64,000 bases of DNA. Source: Cryptomeria japonica (lineage: Eukaryota > Streptophyta > Pinopsida > Cupressales > Cupressaceae). The notes under the pieces are model-generated. The model saw only the letters and a program-made list of their open reading frames with translations, ran no database searches and was not told the origin of the DNA. The stretch covers positions 263,528,624-263,592,623 of the forward strand of contig NC_081406.1 in assembly GCF_030272615.1 (NCBI RefSeq), in the 5' to 3' direction. This document shows, piece after piece, positions 36,128-47,119 of the stretch; within the stretch, counting starts at the first letter, position 1, and each line of letters begins with the position of its first letter. The position numbers were made by a program, and so were the translations under genes.

Positions 36128-36168
36128 TGGATCTCCTCAAGCTGTTAAACTTCTGCAAAAGAGGACTA

Positions 36169-36181
36169 GGCTCTGATACCA
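36169..36181 (-). promoter_or_regulatory. Primer-binding site of element B
   Basis: Minus-strand TGGTATCAGAGCC next to the 5' LTR, complementary to the 3' end of initiator Met-tRNA, as in most plant copia elements. Confidence 0.85.
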
Positions 36182-36183
36182 GT

Positions 36184-37232
36184 TGTTAGGTCCTAGAGAC
36201 AACTGAGAGGGGCAGGGGGTGAATCAGTTGTCAAATAAATTTAAATCAAAACAACTTAACCAACTTACTGCTTAATATCGGTGAATCTGTCTTTTATACC
36301 AGTGGACAGTTTTATCAGATAATTGCAATACCGGTAAAGATTAATGCATGAAATAAAAGGACAAAGTCATCCACAACACATAACACCAATATTTGTATGT
36401 GGAAACCCTGTAAGGGGAAAAACCATGGTGGGAAACCTTACCCACAATCAGATGATACTACTGCAGATAGTAAGTGTATACAAATGGGGTCTGCACATGC
36501 AGAAAGGCCAAGCGCCTAAGCTCACTGCTCAAACACAAAATAGGAGTCACATTGACTACAATTGGATGGTTAAATCCAACAAGGATGTACTGCTCAAAAT
36601 AGCATCTTCATATGTTGGATTCAGTACCGGTGTAGTTCTGATATGCTTTCACAAAAACCTTGCTTCACCTTCAAATGATGTCTGCATGTATAGCTCTGCT
36701 TATTCTCGCATATACCTTCACACAAATCTTCTTCGCATACCACATTCGATGTTACAAATAAGATCTTACATTTATATCATAACCTAAGACCAATTTTAGT
36801 AGGTCGGCTCTACAAGATATTACAATAAAATCATTTTACAAACAAAACAATATCCGATTCAACATGTCAGCTTGATGCATTTACAACAATAATAAATCAT
36901 CTCCATAGCATGCCATGCTGATCTGGAAAAGATAAACCTGTCGGTGTATAACCTGGACCTATTTGTCAGTAACAACAAATATGCAAATACGAATATACCA
37001 ATAAACAAATCTCCAAGACAAGGTGTCCAAACAATGTCTTCGACATAACCAAGTGTTTTCCATGCCATTCCAAGAGTCGGTGATCATTATATCCTACCGG
37101 TGTACCATATATCGGTGACTGTGCATAAGTCACTTGCTTGCTAGTAAATATTGTTGATTCTCCAAAGTGCTAGAGTTGATAAAGTTTAGTAGGTGTTGAC
37201 ATCAATGACAAAACCATACCAAAATACCAACA
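36184..37232 (-). repeat. 5' LTR of element B
   Basis: TGTTAGGTCCTAGAGACAAC ... ATACCAACA on the plus strand. Confidence 0.92.
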
Positions 37233-37449
37233 AGAAATTATAACAAACTGAAGGGAGAATACATTAACTCTGAAAAAAGAGAGTTATATGCCCAACACTA
37301 ACCCACAAATTTAAATTTCTTATTAATTAGAGAAGAGATTTTAAAGGGAACCTCCCCTTGATAAGAGGAGAGATTGATTTCTCAATATAGTTGTGAGTGA
37401 ATCATATATTTTTTCATTGGTACGCTAGTGACAAAATATTCACCCAACA
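37233..37449 (+). other. Right end of element C
   Basis: 217 bases between the end of B and the GTACT duplication. Non-coding, AT-rich, ending TATTCACCCAACA. No similarity to the left end of C was found. Confidence 0.6.
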
Positions 37450-37454
37450 GTACT

Positions 37455-39479
37455 AACTCCAAAGGTCTTGAGGTATTGTACTCTTTTGTTTTGTAACTCA
37501 CTTTGATTTGCTTGCCTCTGATGTATTCATCACAAAAAGTACTTGTTGGTTTAGTTATTTGTGGAATATTTCTTACATACTAGTTTTTGCTTATCTTCAC
37601 TAGATTATCAAAGTTCACATGACCTAATCTCTGGTGCCACAACCAACTTTCATCAACTTGTCCCATCATGCATTGGGACTCGTAGCATTCCTTCAGATTG
37701 TAGACATTACCATCTATCCTCTTTCCTTCTGCTACAACCTGACTAGTACTCTACTTGCTTATCTGACAACCGGTAGAGTCAAATGTGAACTTGTACCCTT
37801 TGTCACATATCTGACTTACACTTAGCAGACTATGGTTTAGTCCTTCCACATAGTACACATCATGAGCATTGAGCTTTCCATCAATATTCAATGTACCACG
37901 ACCCTTAATCTTGATAGAGGAGTTGTCACCAAACTGGACAGAACCAGTACCATTCCAATCATCAAGATTAATAAACTTTTTCTTGTCTCTGGTCATGTGA
38001 TTTGAGCAACCACTATCTACTACCCATAGATTCCTCCTTTCAGCACGTAGAGCAGTTTGCACAATCAAGCTTGACTTTGTCTTATTCTTCTGCTTCTATA
38101 TCCAAACCTGTTTCTCTTCTTTCTTCTCCTCTTCTGTCATCTTGTGTTCCAGTTTAGTCTTTATCTTATGATCCGGTACTATTTTCTTTTGCTCGTCAGT
38201 TCTCAACTTACAATGCCTTGCTATGTGACCAAAATTTTTACACTTGTAACATTTTACATTAGCATTGAAAGATGTGTCCAAAGCATTCTTGTAGGACATC
38301 TATACATTTCTCCTCCACTCATAACTCTTATGACCAAACTCATTGCAATTATAACATGTGACGTTTGTACTTTGTAATGCAGCAAATGAGTTTCTACTCT
38401 CAAAATTGGGGTTTACATTCATTTTTCTACAATCTACCATTCTATGACCGAACTTATTACACCAGTGACAATAACCATGAAAGTTTGGAACATACTAGTT
38501 AGGTTTCCTTGGTCCTGCAAATAACTGCCTCACCGAGGGTCTTCCTTTCATGTTGCTAACTCTGGTGAATCCTTCATGATCAACTATTGCATTTCTCCTT
38601 GGATTTGCATGTTGGTACATTGAGTGTGGCTTTCGGTTCATTGATTGTGTGTACTAGTTTGTGTGGCAATTTCTAACAGCATCTACATATGTCTTCTTAC
38701 CGATATCCTTGTTTACCATGAATGTCTTCTTCTCTTCACTTTCATTTGAAGAAGTGAATTGTATCTCCTTATTGAATGTGTCTGTTGTTTGAACTTTGTC
38801 CTTCTTCAAATCCTAAGCCACTGGTATCCTTTGAGGACTTGTGTTTGCTCAACATTTTATCGAGGGCCTTTGTGCTGCTTTCATACTTGCTTCTCATCAT
38901 CAGTTCATTCTTGCTCTTTTCTAATTCCTTCTGGAGCTTAACAATTTCTTCTTCCAAGTTCTGATGCTCCTTCTCCTTTTTACTCAAGTCGATACTAGTA
39001 ACTTCACAAATCCTCTTGGCCTCTTCCAATTAAAGTTTTAGATCTATAATTGTTTTCTTGGATTCTTCAAAAGATTTCTCCAACATCTCTTGTTCTTTAG
39101 TTGCTGCCTTTTTCACCTTCTTCAGATCTCTTCTTGTTTTCTTCAGTTCTTCCAAGGCACTGATGAGCTCTACTTCAAGATCTACTTCTCCTTCTTTCTC
39201 TTCTTCTTCTCCTTCTTCTGGAACCAAAACCTCTTGGGCCATAAAAAGGTTTGCTCTAAATTCATCTTCATTGCAACAGTCATATGAGGCACTCTCCTCA
39301 TTTGTGGTATCATTTTCATGTGTGTAAAGACTGCTATGCTTCTAGTTGCCTCTTCTACCATGTCGGTAGACATTCTTCTTACTGTCCTTACCGTATGATC
39401 TGCTACCACTTGATTGATCATCTTCATTCTTATCACCATAGGCACATTTGGCAGAAAAATGTCCAATCTTTCTACAATT
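37455..39479 (-). pseudogene. Copia A gag end, protease and pre-integrase
   Basis: Minus strand. A first zinc knuckle, N-C-R-K-I-G-H-F-S-A-K-C, begins right after solo LTR F (about 39450-39485). A long acidic coiled coil follows (39242-38769, E/K-rich with a short break), then three further knuckles: C-H-W-C-N-K-F-G-H-R-M-V-D-C (about 38435-38475), C-Y-N-C-N-E-F-G-H with a damaged end (about 38330), and C-Y-K-C-K-N-F-G-H-I-A-R-H-C (about 38205-38250). Protease V-V-D-S-G-C-S-N-H-M-T at about 37990-38030. Pre-integrase with C-D-E-Y-I-R-G-K-Q-I-K near 37510. Multiple stops. Gag with several knuckles plus a coiled coil is longer than usual for copia. Confidence 0.8.
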
Positions 39480-39484
39480 GAAAC

Positions 39485-40844
39485 TGTAGTCACACAAATC
39501 TGTCCATTTTAATTAAATGAATATTTCGTATTTATTTGATTAAAAATCCACTAGCCATCAGTTAATTAAATTAATATTTAATTAATTCATCCCCAAACAT
39601 TCTTCTATTAATTAAATAAATTATTCAATTTATTTTAATTAATTCATTAAATCAAATTCACAATCAATTAAATAAATAAAATCTATTTATTTAATTAAAT
39701 CCCCCTATTCCTCTTTTAAATAAATTAAATAAAACATTTATTTAAATCATTATCCCCCCCCACTTGCATTTTCCTACAAATGCAACTTGCACACATTTAT
39801 TAAAATAAATGAATTTTTATTTTAATAAAATCCTATTTTCCCTCACCCACCAAATCCACTTGCAAACCTAATCCCCTTCTAGATTCTTCTAAACCCTTCC
39901 TAATTAGCCTAATCCATCCCCTAATTATTGTCACATTCCTAAGCAAAATGGAGTCACTTCTCAAAGACTCCAAAGTCTTTGAAAAGCATTTAATGCTTTG
40001 TGTGTTCAACAAATTAACCCCCAAAGTCTTCCAAGACCACTAATGGCTCTTACATAACCATTTATGGTTATTTCAATCTTGTCTCCCCAAACATTTATTG
40101 TTTTGACCATATTCATCCATTTCACATTTGCACAAGAGTTTATCTATTGGATAAAAGCTTTATTCTTTGAATAAAGAGTTTATTCATTCAACCAACCTTG
40201 ACTCAAAATCCCAAAGTCATGTCAGGCATTTAATGCTTATTCCCTCTCCTCTCAACCTATCTCACATTGACACTTGTCATCCTGGGATTGGGTTGAAAGC
40301 CCTCACATGGATTTGAAATCATTCAATCCTGACCCTTGTTGAGATTACTCAATCTCAACCATCCATTGCTCCATTTTTCCTATAAATAGAGCCCATTCCT
40401 TCATAATCCAGATCCTGAAAACTTGTATGCATTTAGGCTATAGACATTTTTAGAGAGCATTTAGCATAAGCAATCTAACATCTTATCATTTTGGTTAAAA
40501 TACATCATTTTAGCATTAGTATTAGCTTTTTATTTCACATATTTAGAGCTATACTACAAATCTCAATCCTCCATAAGCATCCATAGTGCAAAAAGCTGCT
40601 GAGAGCTACACTATTTTGGAACTTGGAGAGGAGAGGAACAAGGGAGAAGGAACTAGGAGTATGTTAGGAGGTATTTGGAGATGCCTCATCATGTTTGCTT
40701 TGATAGTTAAATATGCTTGCATGCTTTTAGTCTCTCTTTTGGTATGCCTTTTTAGATTAGTTTTCGATTGACTAACGCTAATGTTTTGTGTGTTTTGTGT
40801 TCTTCGATCTTAGACTAACCTTGTGCCATTTAGGAGGGCATCAG
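39485..40844 (+). mobile_element. Solo LTR F inserted in copia A gag
   Basis: Starts TGTAGTCACACAAATC and ends GGAGGGCATCA, with a perfect GAAAC duplication (39480-39484 and 40845-40849). The left 300 bases have repeated TTAATTAAATAAAT blocks; a TATA box, CCTATAAATAGAG, lies at about 40380. No internal region, PBS or PPT is seen. The start resembles the gypsy LTR at 5839. The 61-codon frame at 40586-40771 is not considered a gene. Confidence 0.88.
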
Positions 40845-41614
40845 AAACATTTCAAGGGCAGCTTGCCTTTGTATTTGTCGGAACCCGTCTTGAGTCTTCT
40901 GACAAATTTTTCCATGATATCATCAGAATATTCACTGGTTCCATCTTGAGCAGAATCTTCTTTTCCTTTCCTTAATGTTTTGAATGCAGCTTCTTTCTTC
41001 ACAGCCTTAGTACCGATAGTCCTCATCTCATAAGTTGTTAGGGAACCATATAGCTCATCCATTGTAAAGGTTTTTATATCTTTTGCTTCTTCTATTGTTG
41101 AAACCTTTGTATCATACTTAGATGTGAGAGATCTAAGTACTTTCTTCATTGCCACCTCATCTTTTATTTCTTCTCCAAGCCCTCTAATGGTGTTTGTTGT
41201 TTCATCAATCCTTTGGAGATTGTCAACAATCTTCTCTTCATCTCTCATCTTCGAACCCTCAAGTTGTGCTCTCAATGTCTGTAACTTGGCTTCCTTGAAT
41301 TTAGCATAGCCTTCAAATATTTTCTGCAACTTATCCCAAGTTTCTTTGGCAGATGAGCAGTGCATGACCTTAACAAACTCATTATCAGATAACCCACTAA
41401 AAATGACATTTTTAGCTTTAGCATTGTTCTCATATTCCTTCTTAGCATCTGGATCAGTAGGGGGATTATTAGGGATTGTATACCCATTCACAACCAACAT
41501 CCATACATCAAAACCTAGAGAGGACAAATGGGTTTCCATTCTTCTACTCCAAAAGGCATAGTTGACACCATCAAACATAGGGGCTTTTGAGGAGGCAGAT
41601 TCATTTCTTGTCAT
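40845..41614 (-). pseudogene. Copia A gag, N-terminal part
   Basis: Open for about 257 codons from M-T-R-N-E-S-A-S-S-K-A-P at 41614. Copia gag (UBN2/retrotran_gag family) features: F-D-G-V-N-Y-A-F-W-S-R-R-M-E-T-H-L near the start and A-K-E-T-W-D-K-L-Q-K-I-F-E-G in the middle. It ends at L-K-C-F, the beginning of the zinc knuckle, where solo LTR F interrupts it. Starts shortly after the primer-binding site. Confidence 0.88.
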
Positions 41615-41674
41615 TGTGAATACTTGAAAGGATCTACCCAAGCTAGAGAACACTTTGACAAAACAGGGTACCTA

Positions 41675-41687
41675 GGCTCTGATACCA
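41675..41687 (-). promoter_or_regulatory. Primer-binding site of element A
   Basis: Minus-strand TGGTATCAGAGCC just inside the 5' LTR, complementary to initiator Met-tRNA. Confidence 0.85.
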
Positions 41688-41689
41688 AT

Positions 41690-43349
41690 TGTTGTACACA
41701 ATGGATCAATAAGAGGGGTGTGAATCAGTTATTTAAACACTTCTTTACTAATCAAGGATATATCGGTACTATATAAAATAGACAGAGTGCTGACCGGTAA
41801 GCCAAACAATGCAAAGTAAGTGTGTGAAAGGATTTGCTATAACATCAAAATAACACATACATAAGAATGCATCACATAACACCAATTATATGAGGAAAAC
41901 CCAATGTGAGAAAAAAATCGATAAGAATAGCTGATGGAGATCTTCTGCTCCAATCCAGCCTCACAATGAAAATGATTTGATTACAATTTTAGGGCACCAA
42001 CCCCTAATTTATGAGCATCGACTCAAAGGAGCATCAACCCCTGAACAAGTTATAGGCTACAACCTAAAGGAGCTACAACCCCTGCACTAAGCACCTACTT
42101 AGTGAAGACAATATGAAAATTCAAATACATAAGTGAATTCCCTGTTGCAAATGAAGTTTTGCAACCCTCCAATATTCTGCTCTACTGGTTTCAATCTTAC
42201 CGGTCTGTGAAACCTCCACACACACTGCAACAATGGCTTTATGGTGGTCCTTACTTTGTTGAAACTTCTCTCCCTTTGACTATTGGATTCACTTCACACT
42301 TGCCCACACTTTTCCAGGTTCTGTCTCTGTCGGTTTGTTCTTTGTCGGTTCACACACACCTTATCGATTTCTCCTTCAACACACAATCACTTACGATTTT
42401 TCTTGTCTTTCACTCAAACAATCTTTTCTGTCTTACTTTCATTCACCAACATCATCACATATCATTCAGCAACAACAACCTCATCGATTTAAACTTGTAT
42501 ATTTGTAAGCAAGTCTTCTCGCCAAAAACCAATTCAAACTTCAGGTGGTTAGGGTTTCTTTCCTTCAATCAAATCTGTATCCAATCTGATTTGATCTGCC
42601 TTGGATCACTCACCTACTTTGGGGAGATGCATTTGTACACATTTTTATTCATCCAATGCATGTTTTCTAAAAATAACAAACTTCACCCTGCTTTACGACC
42701 TTGATCTATGTCAACCACATTTCACCTAGCTATTTCTAACTAAAAGTCAATCTGCAATTGGATTTCGTGCCTCGATCACAGTGCCAACAACTGCTTGATC
42801 ATTCTTTGTCGTCCATTCTTCCTCGAGCCGCATCAGTCTGTCATCAACCCATGATTTATGGTTTTATCATTTAATGACCACCTGCTACACAGACAACCAT
42901 GTCGATGAACATTTCATCGACCTCTACATGTTTTCCACCTCAGCTCCACAGAAGACACATCAACATATATTCAACTTCATCAACATTGGATCAGTTCAAA
43001 CTTGAACAATCGGGAAACCCTTCTACCAGTAGAACCTTGCCAGTATGACCAACACACTGATCAATCATTCTTACCGGCAACACATCATCCTGACAATTCA
43101 TCTTTCCTTTTGGTATGACTTCATGTCATTCTTCCTATTCAGCTCATCAGGTGTTGTGATTCATCAACATTCAGTGTCTTCATCACAAACAAATAACCAA
43201 CCTTCATATCGGTTTATGCCTTACCGGTTATAACTCAAGCCCGCCAACTTACTCTTGCATCTCACCTCATATCGGTGGTATCATTGGTTGACACACTCTA
43301 CCGGTAACCTGCAATATCAGTTGACATTAATTACAATCTAATGCCAACA
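41690..43349 (-). repeat. 5' LTR of element A
   Basis: TGTTGTACACAATGG ... AATGCCAACA on the plus strand; partner of 20404-22099. Confidence 0.9.
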
Positions 43350-44214
43350 ATTCATTCTCCTATCACATACGTTGTAAATTTTCCTTTATACACTTATCAA
43401 TTTTCCTTAATTGATCAACTCTTCTTCCTTTGCCAATCAATTTAGGAGGGATGTTATTTGTATATTCTATGATGATCATCCCAACAATTTATTTGGCCTA
43501 GCTCAACCTCTTTTGTTCTTTGGTTGGTAACTAATTTGATTTTTTATTTTTTTGAATTTATCTTGATCCTCATCATTTTGTTTTTGTTTTTCCCTTTTTG
43601 TTAGGCTTAAATCCCTTATTCAATAGAGATGACATCAATAATTAGACAAGGAGTATAATGAGCATCCATCACATAGGGAGTAAAAGCATCATTAATAATG
43701 TATTTAAATGATGTAAAGCCCTTTAAGATGTCTAGTAAAGTAAAAGAAAGCTTCATGAAAGAGGATAAGCTATTAAGCTAGATAAGCATAAAACAATCCA
43801 CTCATGAAATATGTAGACTCATCAATGAGGAAAATGATATAATATCATCATTAATGACTAAAGTATAGGAATCAATAAATCATGAAAACACCTTCTAATC
43901 CTTGATATATATGCATGGAGATAGTCACAAGGCATAGGCTCATAAAGGTCCATGATAAATGGTCTAGTAATAGAAAGATCAAGGTGATGCACACAAATAA
44001 AAGAGAAAATGAACAATTAAATTGCAAACCCTAATCATATATAATGACCAAGAATAAGTGAGAGTGAATTGAAACCTTCTCAAACATAAATGAGACCTAA
44101 AATGTTAGATGTAAACAATTTATAAAGAATAAGGTTTCAAGTAATGTAGAGGACCAAACCCTAGGGGGTGTAAGAGATGCTAGGTTCACTATTTAAAATG
44201 TAAGGAAATAAAAT

Positions 44215-44275
44215 CACCATATAGATACATATACATATATATATGTATATGTATCTATATATGTATATAGATACA

Positions 44276-44330
<55 letters not shown>
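44215..44330. repeat. AT-rich microsatellite
   Basis: Imperfect ATACAT/GTAT repeats (44215-44278), then about 52 bases of pure alternating AT (44279-44330). Confidence 0.95.
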
Positions 44331-44334
<4 letters not shown>

Positions 44335-45258
44335 AAAATGCAATGAGTAGTAACAGTCAATACACTTAGTTATTGTAGCCAAGTTGGAAATACTGCAAAC
44401 CTATTTTCATAAATAGGTGCTAAAATTGACAAGGAAGACAAGAGTACTTAGATCTAAGGTTTGATGCTCTACCATGTATCATATATTCTTTCATGATTAA
44501 TCACTATAGATAGTGCTTGGATAATGGCTATCAAATTACTAAATTGATTGTACCTCATTCTAGGTCACTTCTACGTTGCAAAAAGATGATCTTCGTACAT
44601 GCAAATTCAATCCCTAATCCATAGCTTCAACCCCTATCTATGGACTCAACGTAGATGGTGTTGTTCTAGAAAATATTGGTTGTGTTAGGTATCTAAATAA
44701 GATGACATTGATAGATAATGGAAACTTTGTTGTACTAAGTTTGAGACTTGGTCCCCTCCCACTATTTTAGTCAAAGCCTTGAAATTGATTCAATGATTTG
44801 AGTATGTTTGAAGAAACTTTAAATGACCATGTAAATCCTAATATATTCTTATTAGTCTAGATTTTGATGTTGTTCTTTTCTAATGATGATAGAATGCATA
44901 ATTAAGCTCTCTTTCTAGATGCATCATATAGCTTAGATATCTCAAATGAATTAGGATTTGTCCATTTGTACAATACCCTAGCATGTAGTTTGATTGCTTC
45001 ATACTTAAGCCAACAAGTAATAGTTAGTAAGATATGGTAAACTTAGGCCCATTATTTAAATTTAAATGAAAAGTACAAGAATCAAATCCACATCAGAAAT
45101 TTGAATTAGATTCAAATCCACACTTGTAGATTCAACCCAATATGAGAATGGATAGTATGTAGATCAAGGAATTAGTAGTAGCTAGCTATGTTCCCATTTA
45201 GATATTTTTGACATTTCTATCTCCCAAATTTAGTTGTTTTAGGTTCTTTAGAAGTGTT

Positions 45259-45703
45259 TGTTGGTGTGAATAAGATCTTGTACCTAGCTAATTCCCAGCG
45301 GGGACTTATTCACATGGTTTAAGTTTTATTTAGGTTCCATGTGTCATTTCTATAAGTCTTAGTTGTCAAGATAAGAATACATCATATCTTGTCTAGATAA
45401 GAATACATCATATCTTGTCTTTATGATTTTTATTTACTTTTAGTTGCCTAGGCATTTAATATTTGTGTCATGTTAGTTAATCATACTACATCACACATTG
45501 CCTTTATAAGCAAGATATCTAATTCTATATTCCATATTCAATCAGATATTTCATGCATCCTTATTATGCAAGCCATTCTTGTCATTCTCTCTTGTGGAAG
45601 TTGTTTTGGTCTTGCAAGAATTTTGAAGGTGTTGAATAGTCACTAATCAACTCCTATAATATCAAATTTATCCACATTCAATAGATTTTCCTTGATTCTA
45701 ACA
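45259..45703 (+). repeat. Candidate small solo LTR
   Basis: TGTTGGTGTGAATAAG ... GATTCTAACA, 445 bases, with a TATA-like CCTTTATAAGC at about 45500. A 26-base direct repeat (ATAAGAATACATCATATCTT core) occurs twice at 45371-45420. The 5-base flanks do not match (GTGTT versus CAAAA), so the call rests on end and TATA style only. Confidence 0.3.
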
Positions 45704-46608
45704 CAAAATTACCTTGAGTTAGAAATTTTAATTCTTCAAATTAAATAAATTTTATACTATTACATATAAAATTAGGTCTTAATCTTCTCAATTCATTAGA
45801 AGTTAAATTTTATTCTATGTACTCACCCCATTTCAACATCTTTATCTATAAGTTATAGATTCATAAAACATTTAAACATTAGATCATCATAAAAATTATA
45901 TAAGAGAGAGAGGAAGTCAAGTTTAATTTAACTTAAGTTATTCTGAAAATTAAAATAACTTCATTATAAGACAATCAATCAATCTTAGTTCATGTACTCT
46001 AGGTAGATATTTCAATTTTAGATTAAACTCCACCATAAGAGTAAATTTATAGATAATGAAAAGTAGTATGATCTGAAGTGATGAAAAATATGAGGCACAA
46101 TTTTAACCAGAAATGTAAAATTAACATTATAGACTGTGGAGACTTCAAAGCCACAAATTAAGGCATTAAATGAGAGCCAAATTTTCCAGAACTTGTCATT
46201 TAAATAGTAGTTGTCCTGTCTTGAGAAGGTGAGCAGAAAGTACCAAGGCAAGAAAGACAACCAAATGATTTCACGTGCTTTCCAACGACTTTTGGCAGTT
46301 GAGTTTAGGTCTTCCGCATAAGACAAGACATCACATAAAACATGTTGTGAGATCCTTACTGCCTTGGGACAATCCAAGCTTTTACTTTCAAATGAATGCC
46401 CACATAGTTTTGGTGGTTCTTAAAATCTGTTCAAGACAAAAATTATTTTTTTATATGTGGTTGTGTTGGGATTTTGTTGCTGTCCCAACAGATAAAGTTG
46501 CATACACAAAAGTCTAGATCAAGTTACAGTAAAATTGTGGATAGAAATGATCATCCTAACTAAGCAAACTTGGTCCTTGTCTTACACTGTACTGTGTAAT
46601 ATTATATA

Positions 46609-47062
46609 TGTGATAGCTTTGGATAGAAAGGTCCTTTTAAGGTCCACAATGCACAGCCTTAAATAATGAGATACTGGATAGAAAGGTCCTTTTAAGGTCC
46701 ACAATGCATAGCCTTGAATAATGAGATACTTGCTGCTAGCTTGTGGGGATAACATGAAACAAAGATTAAATTTTTGTCTTCATCAACAGCCCATAGCTCA
46801 TAGCTCCACCAGCTAAGAGCAACATTAAGTAAAAAAGCTTTGTTAAAGATGGTTTTGACAAATTTATTTAAAACTGTACATAGGAAAACATACTCTGCCT
46901 TCTCCATCCAAAAACACCAAGTGCTATTTAGTTATCTTCTGCTTCTAGGGTATGAATATCTAGTATCTACTTATTGCTAGCTATGGCCTAAAGGGCAACT
47001 TATTGTCTTCTGCTTCTAGAGTATGAATATCTAGTATCTACCTATTGCTAGCTATGGCGTAA
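46609..47062. repeat. Two local tandem duplications in the gene's 3' flank
   Basis: First, GGATAGAAAGGTCCTTTTAA with its following 35 bases is present twice (about 46621-46730). Second, a stretch starting TATCTTCTGCTTCTAG and ending GCTAGCTATGG is present twice (about 46932-47057). The decayed copy at 17495-19140 has each only once. Confidence 0.85.
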
Positions 47063-47119
47063 ATATAAATAAATATTCTATCTGGGTTGTTGCTCTGATT
47101 TTCAAAGTTGACCATAATG

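Larger units (their letters stand above)
30608..37232 (-). mobile_element. Element B: complete Ty1/copia element nested in C
   Basis: Minus-oriented, 6.6 kb. LTRs at 30608-31667 and 36184-37232, primer-binding site at 36169-36181, PPT at 31668-31682. Flanks are GGAAA on the left and AGAAA on the right, a duplication with one mismatch. LTRs differ at about a dozen sites in the first 250 bases, mostly transitions, making B younger than A. Confidence 0.92.
24779..37449 (+). mobile_element. Element C: unusual TG...CA insertion with palindrome array
   Basis: Bounded by TGTTGTCC and ACCCAACA with a perfect GTACT duplication (24774-24778 and 37450-37454). Excision restores the integrase reading frame of A. 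Without nested element B it is about 6.0 kb. It holds a palindrome array (24949-26080), a decayed plus-strand coding region (26219-29904), a region with a TATA-like box and AATAAA (30060, 30178), and, after B, a 217-base right end. No LTR pair could be matched between the two ends. The ends share only TGTTG as inverted bases. TG...CA ends with a 5-bp duplication fit an integrase-mobilised, non-autonomous LTR-type element, but the class is unproven. Confidence 0.75.
20404..43349 (-). mobile_element. Element A: complete Ty1/copia element, split by insertions
   Basis: Minus-oriented. LTRs at 20404-22099 and 41690-43349, primer-binding site at 41675-41687, PPT at 22100-22114, and a perfect 5-bp duplication. 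Coding order on the minus strand: gag start (41614-40845), gag end/protease/pre-integrase (39479-37455), integrase, RT and RNase H (24773-22339). It is interrupted by F (39485-40844) and C (24779-37449, itself containing B). Removing F restores K-C-F-N-C-R-K and removing C restores E-L-V-H-T-N-L-C-G-P, so these breakpoints are exact. Confidence 0.92.
43350..46100. other. Intergenic region right of element A
   Basis: Starts with the right ATTCA duplication. AT-rich with no supportable gene. It contains an AT microsatellite (44215-44330) and a possible small solo LTR (45259-45703). Confidence 0.5.

Noticed and set aside
38769-39242. Coiled-coil ORFs as an independent host gene
   Set aside because: They sit between copia zinc knuckles in the same orientation and belong to the element A gag.
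41675-41687. tRNA gene suggested by the Met-tRNA-like sequence
   Set aside because: Only the short primer-binding complement is present, next to an LTR; no cloverleaf.
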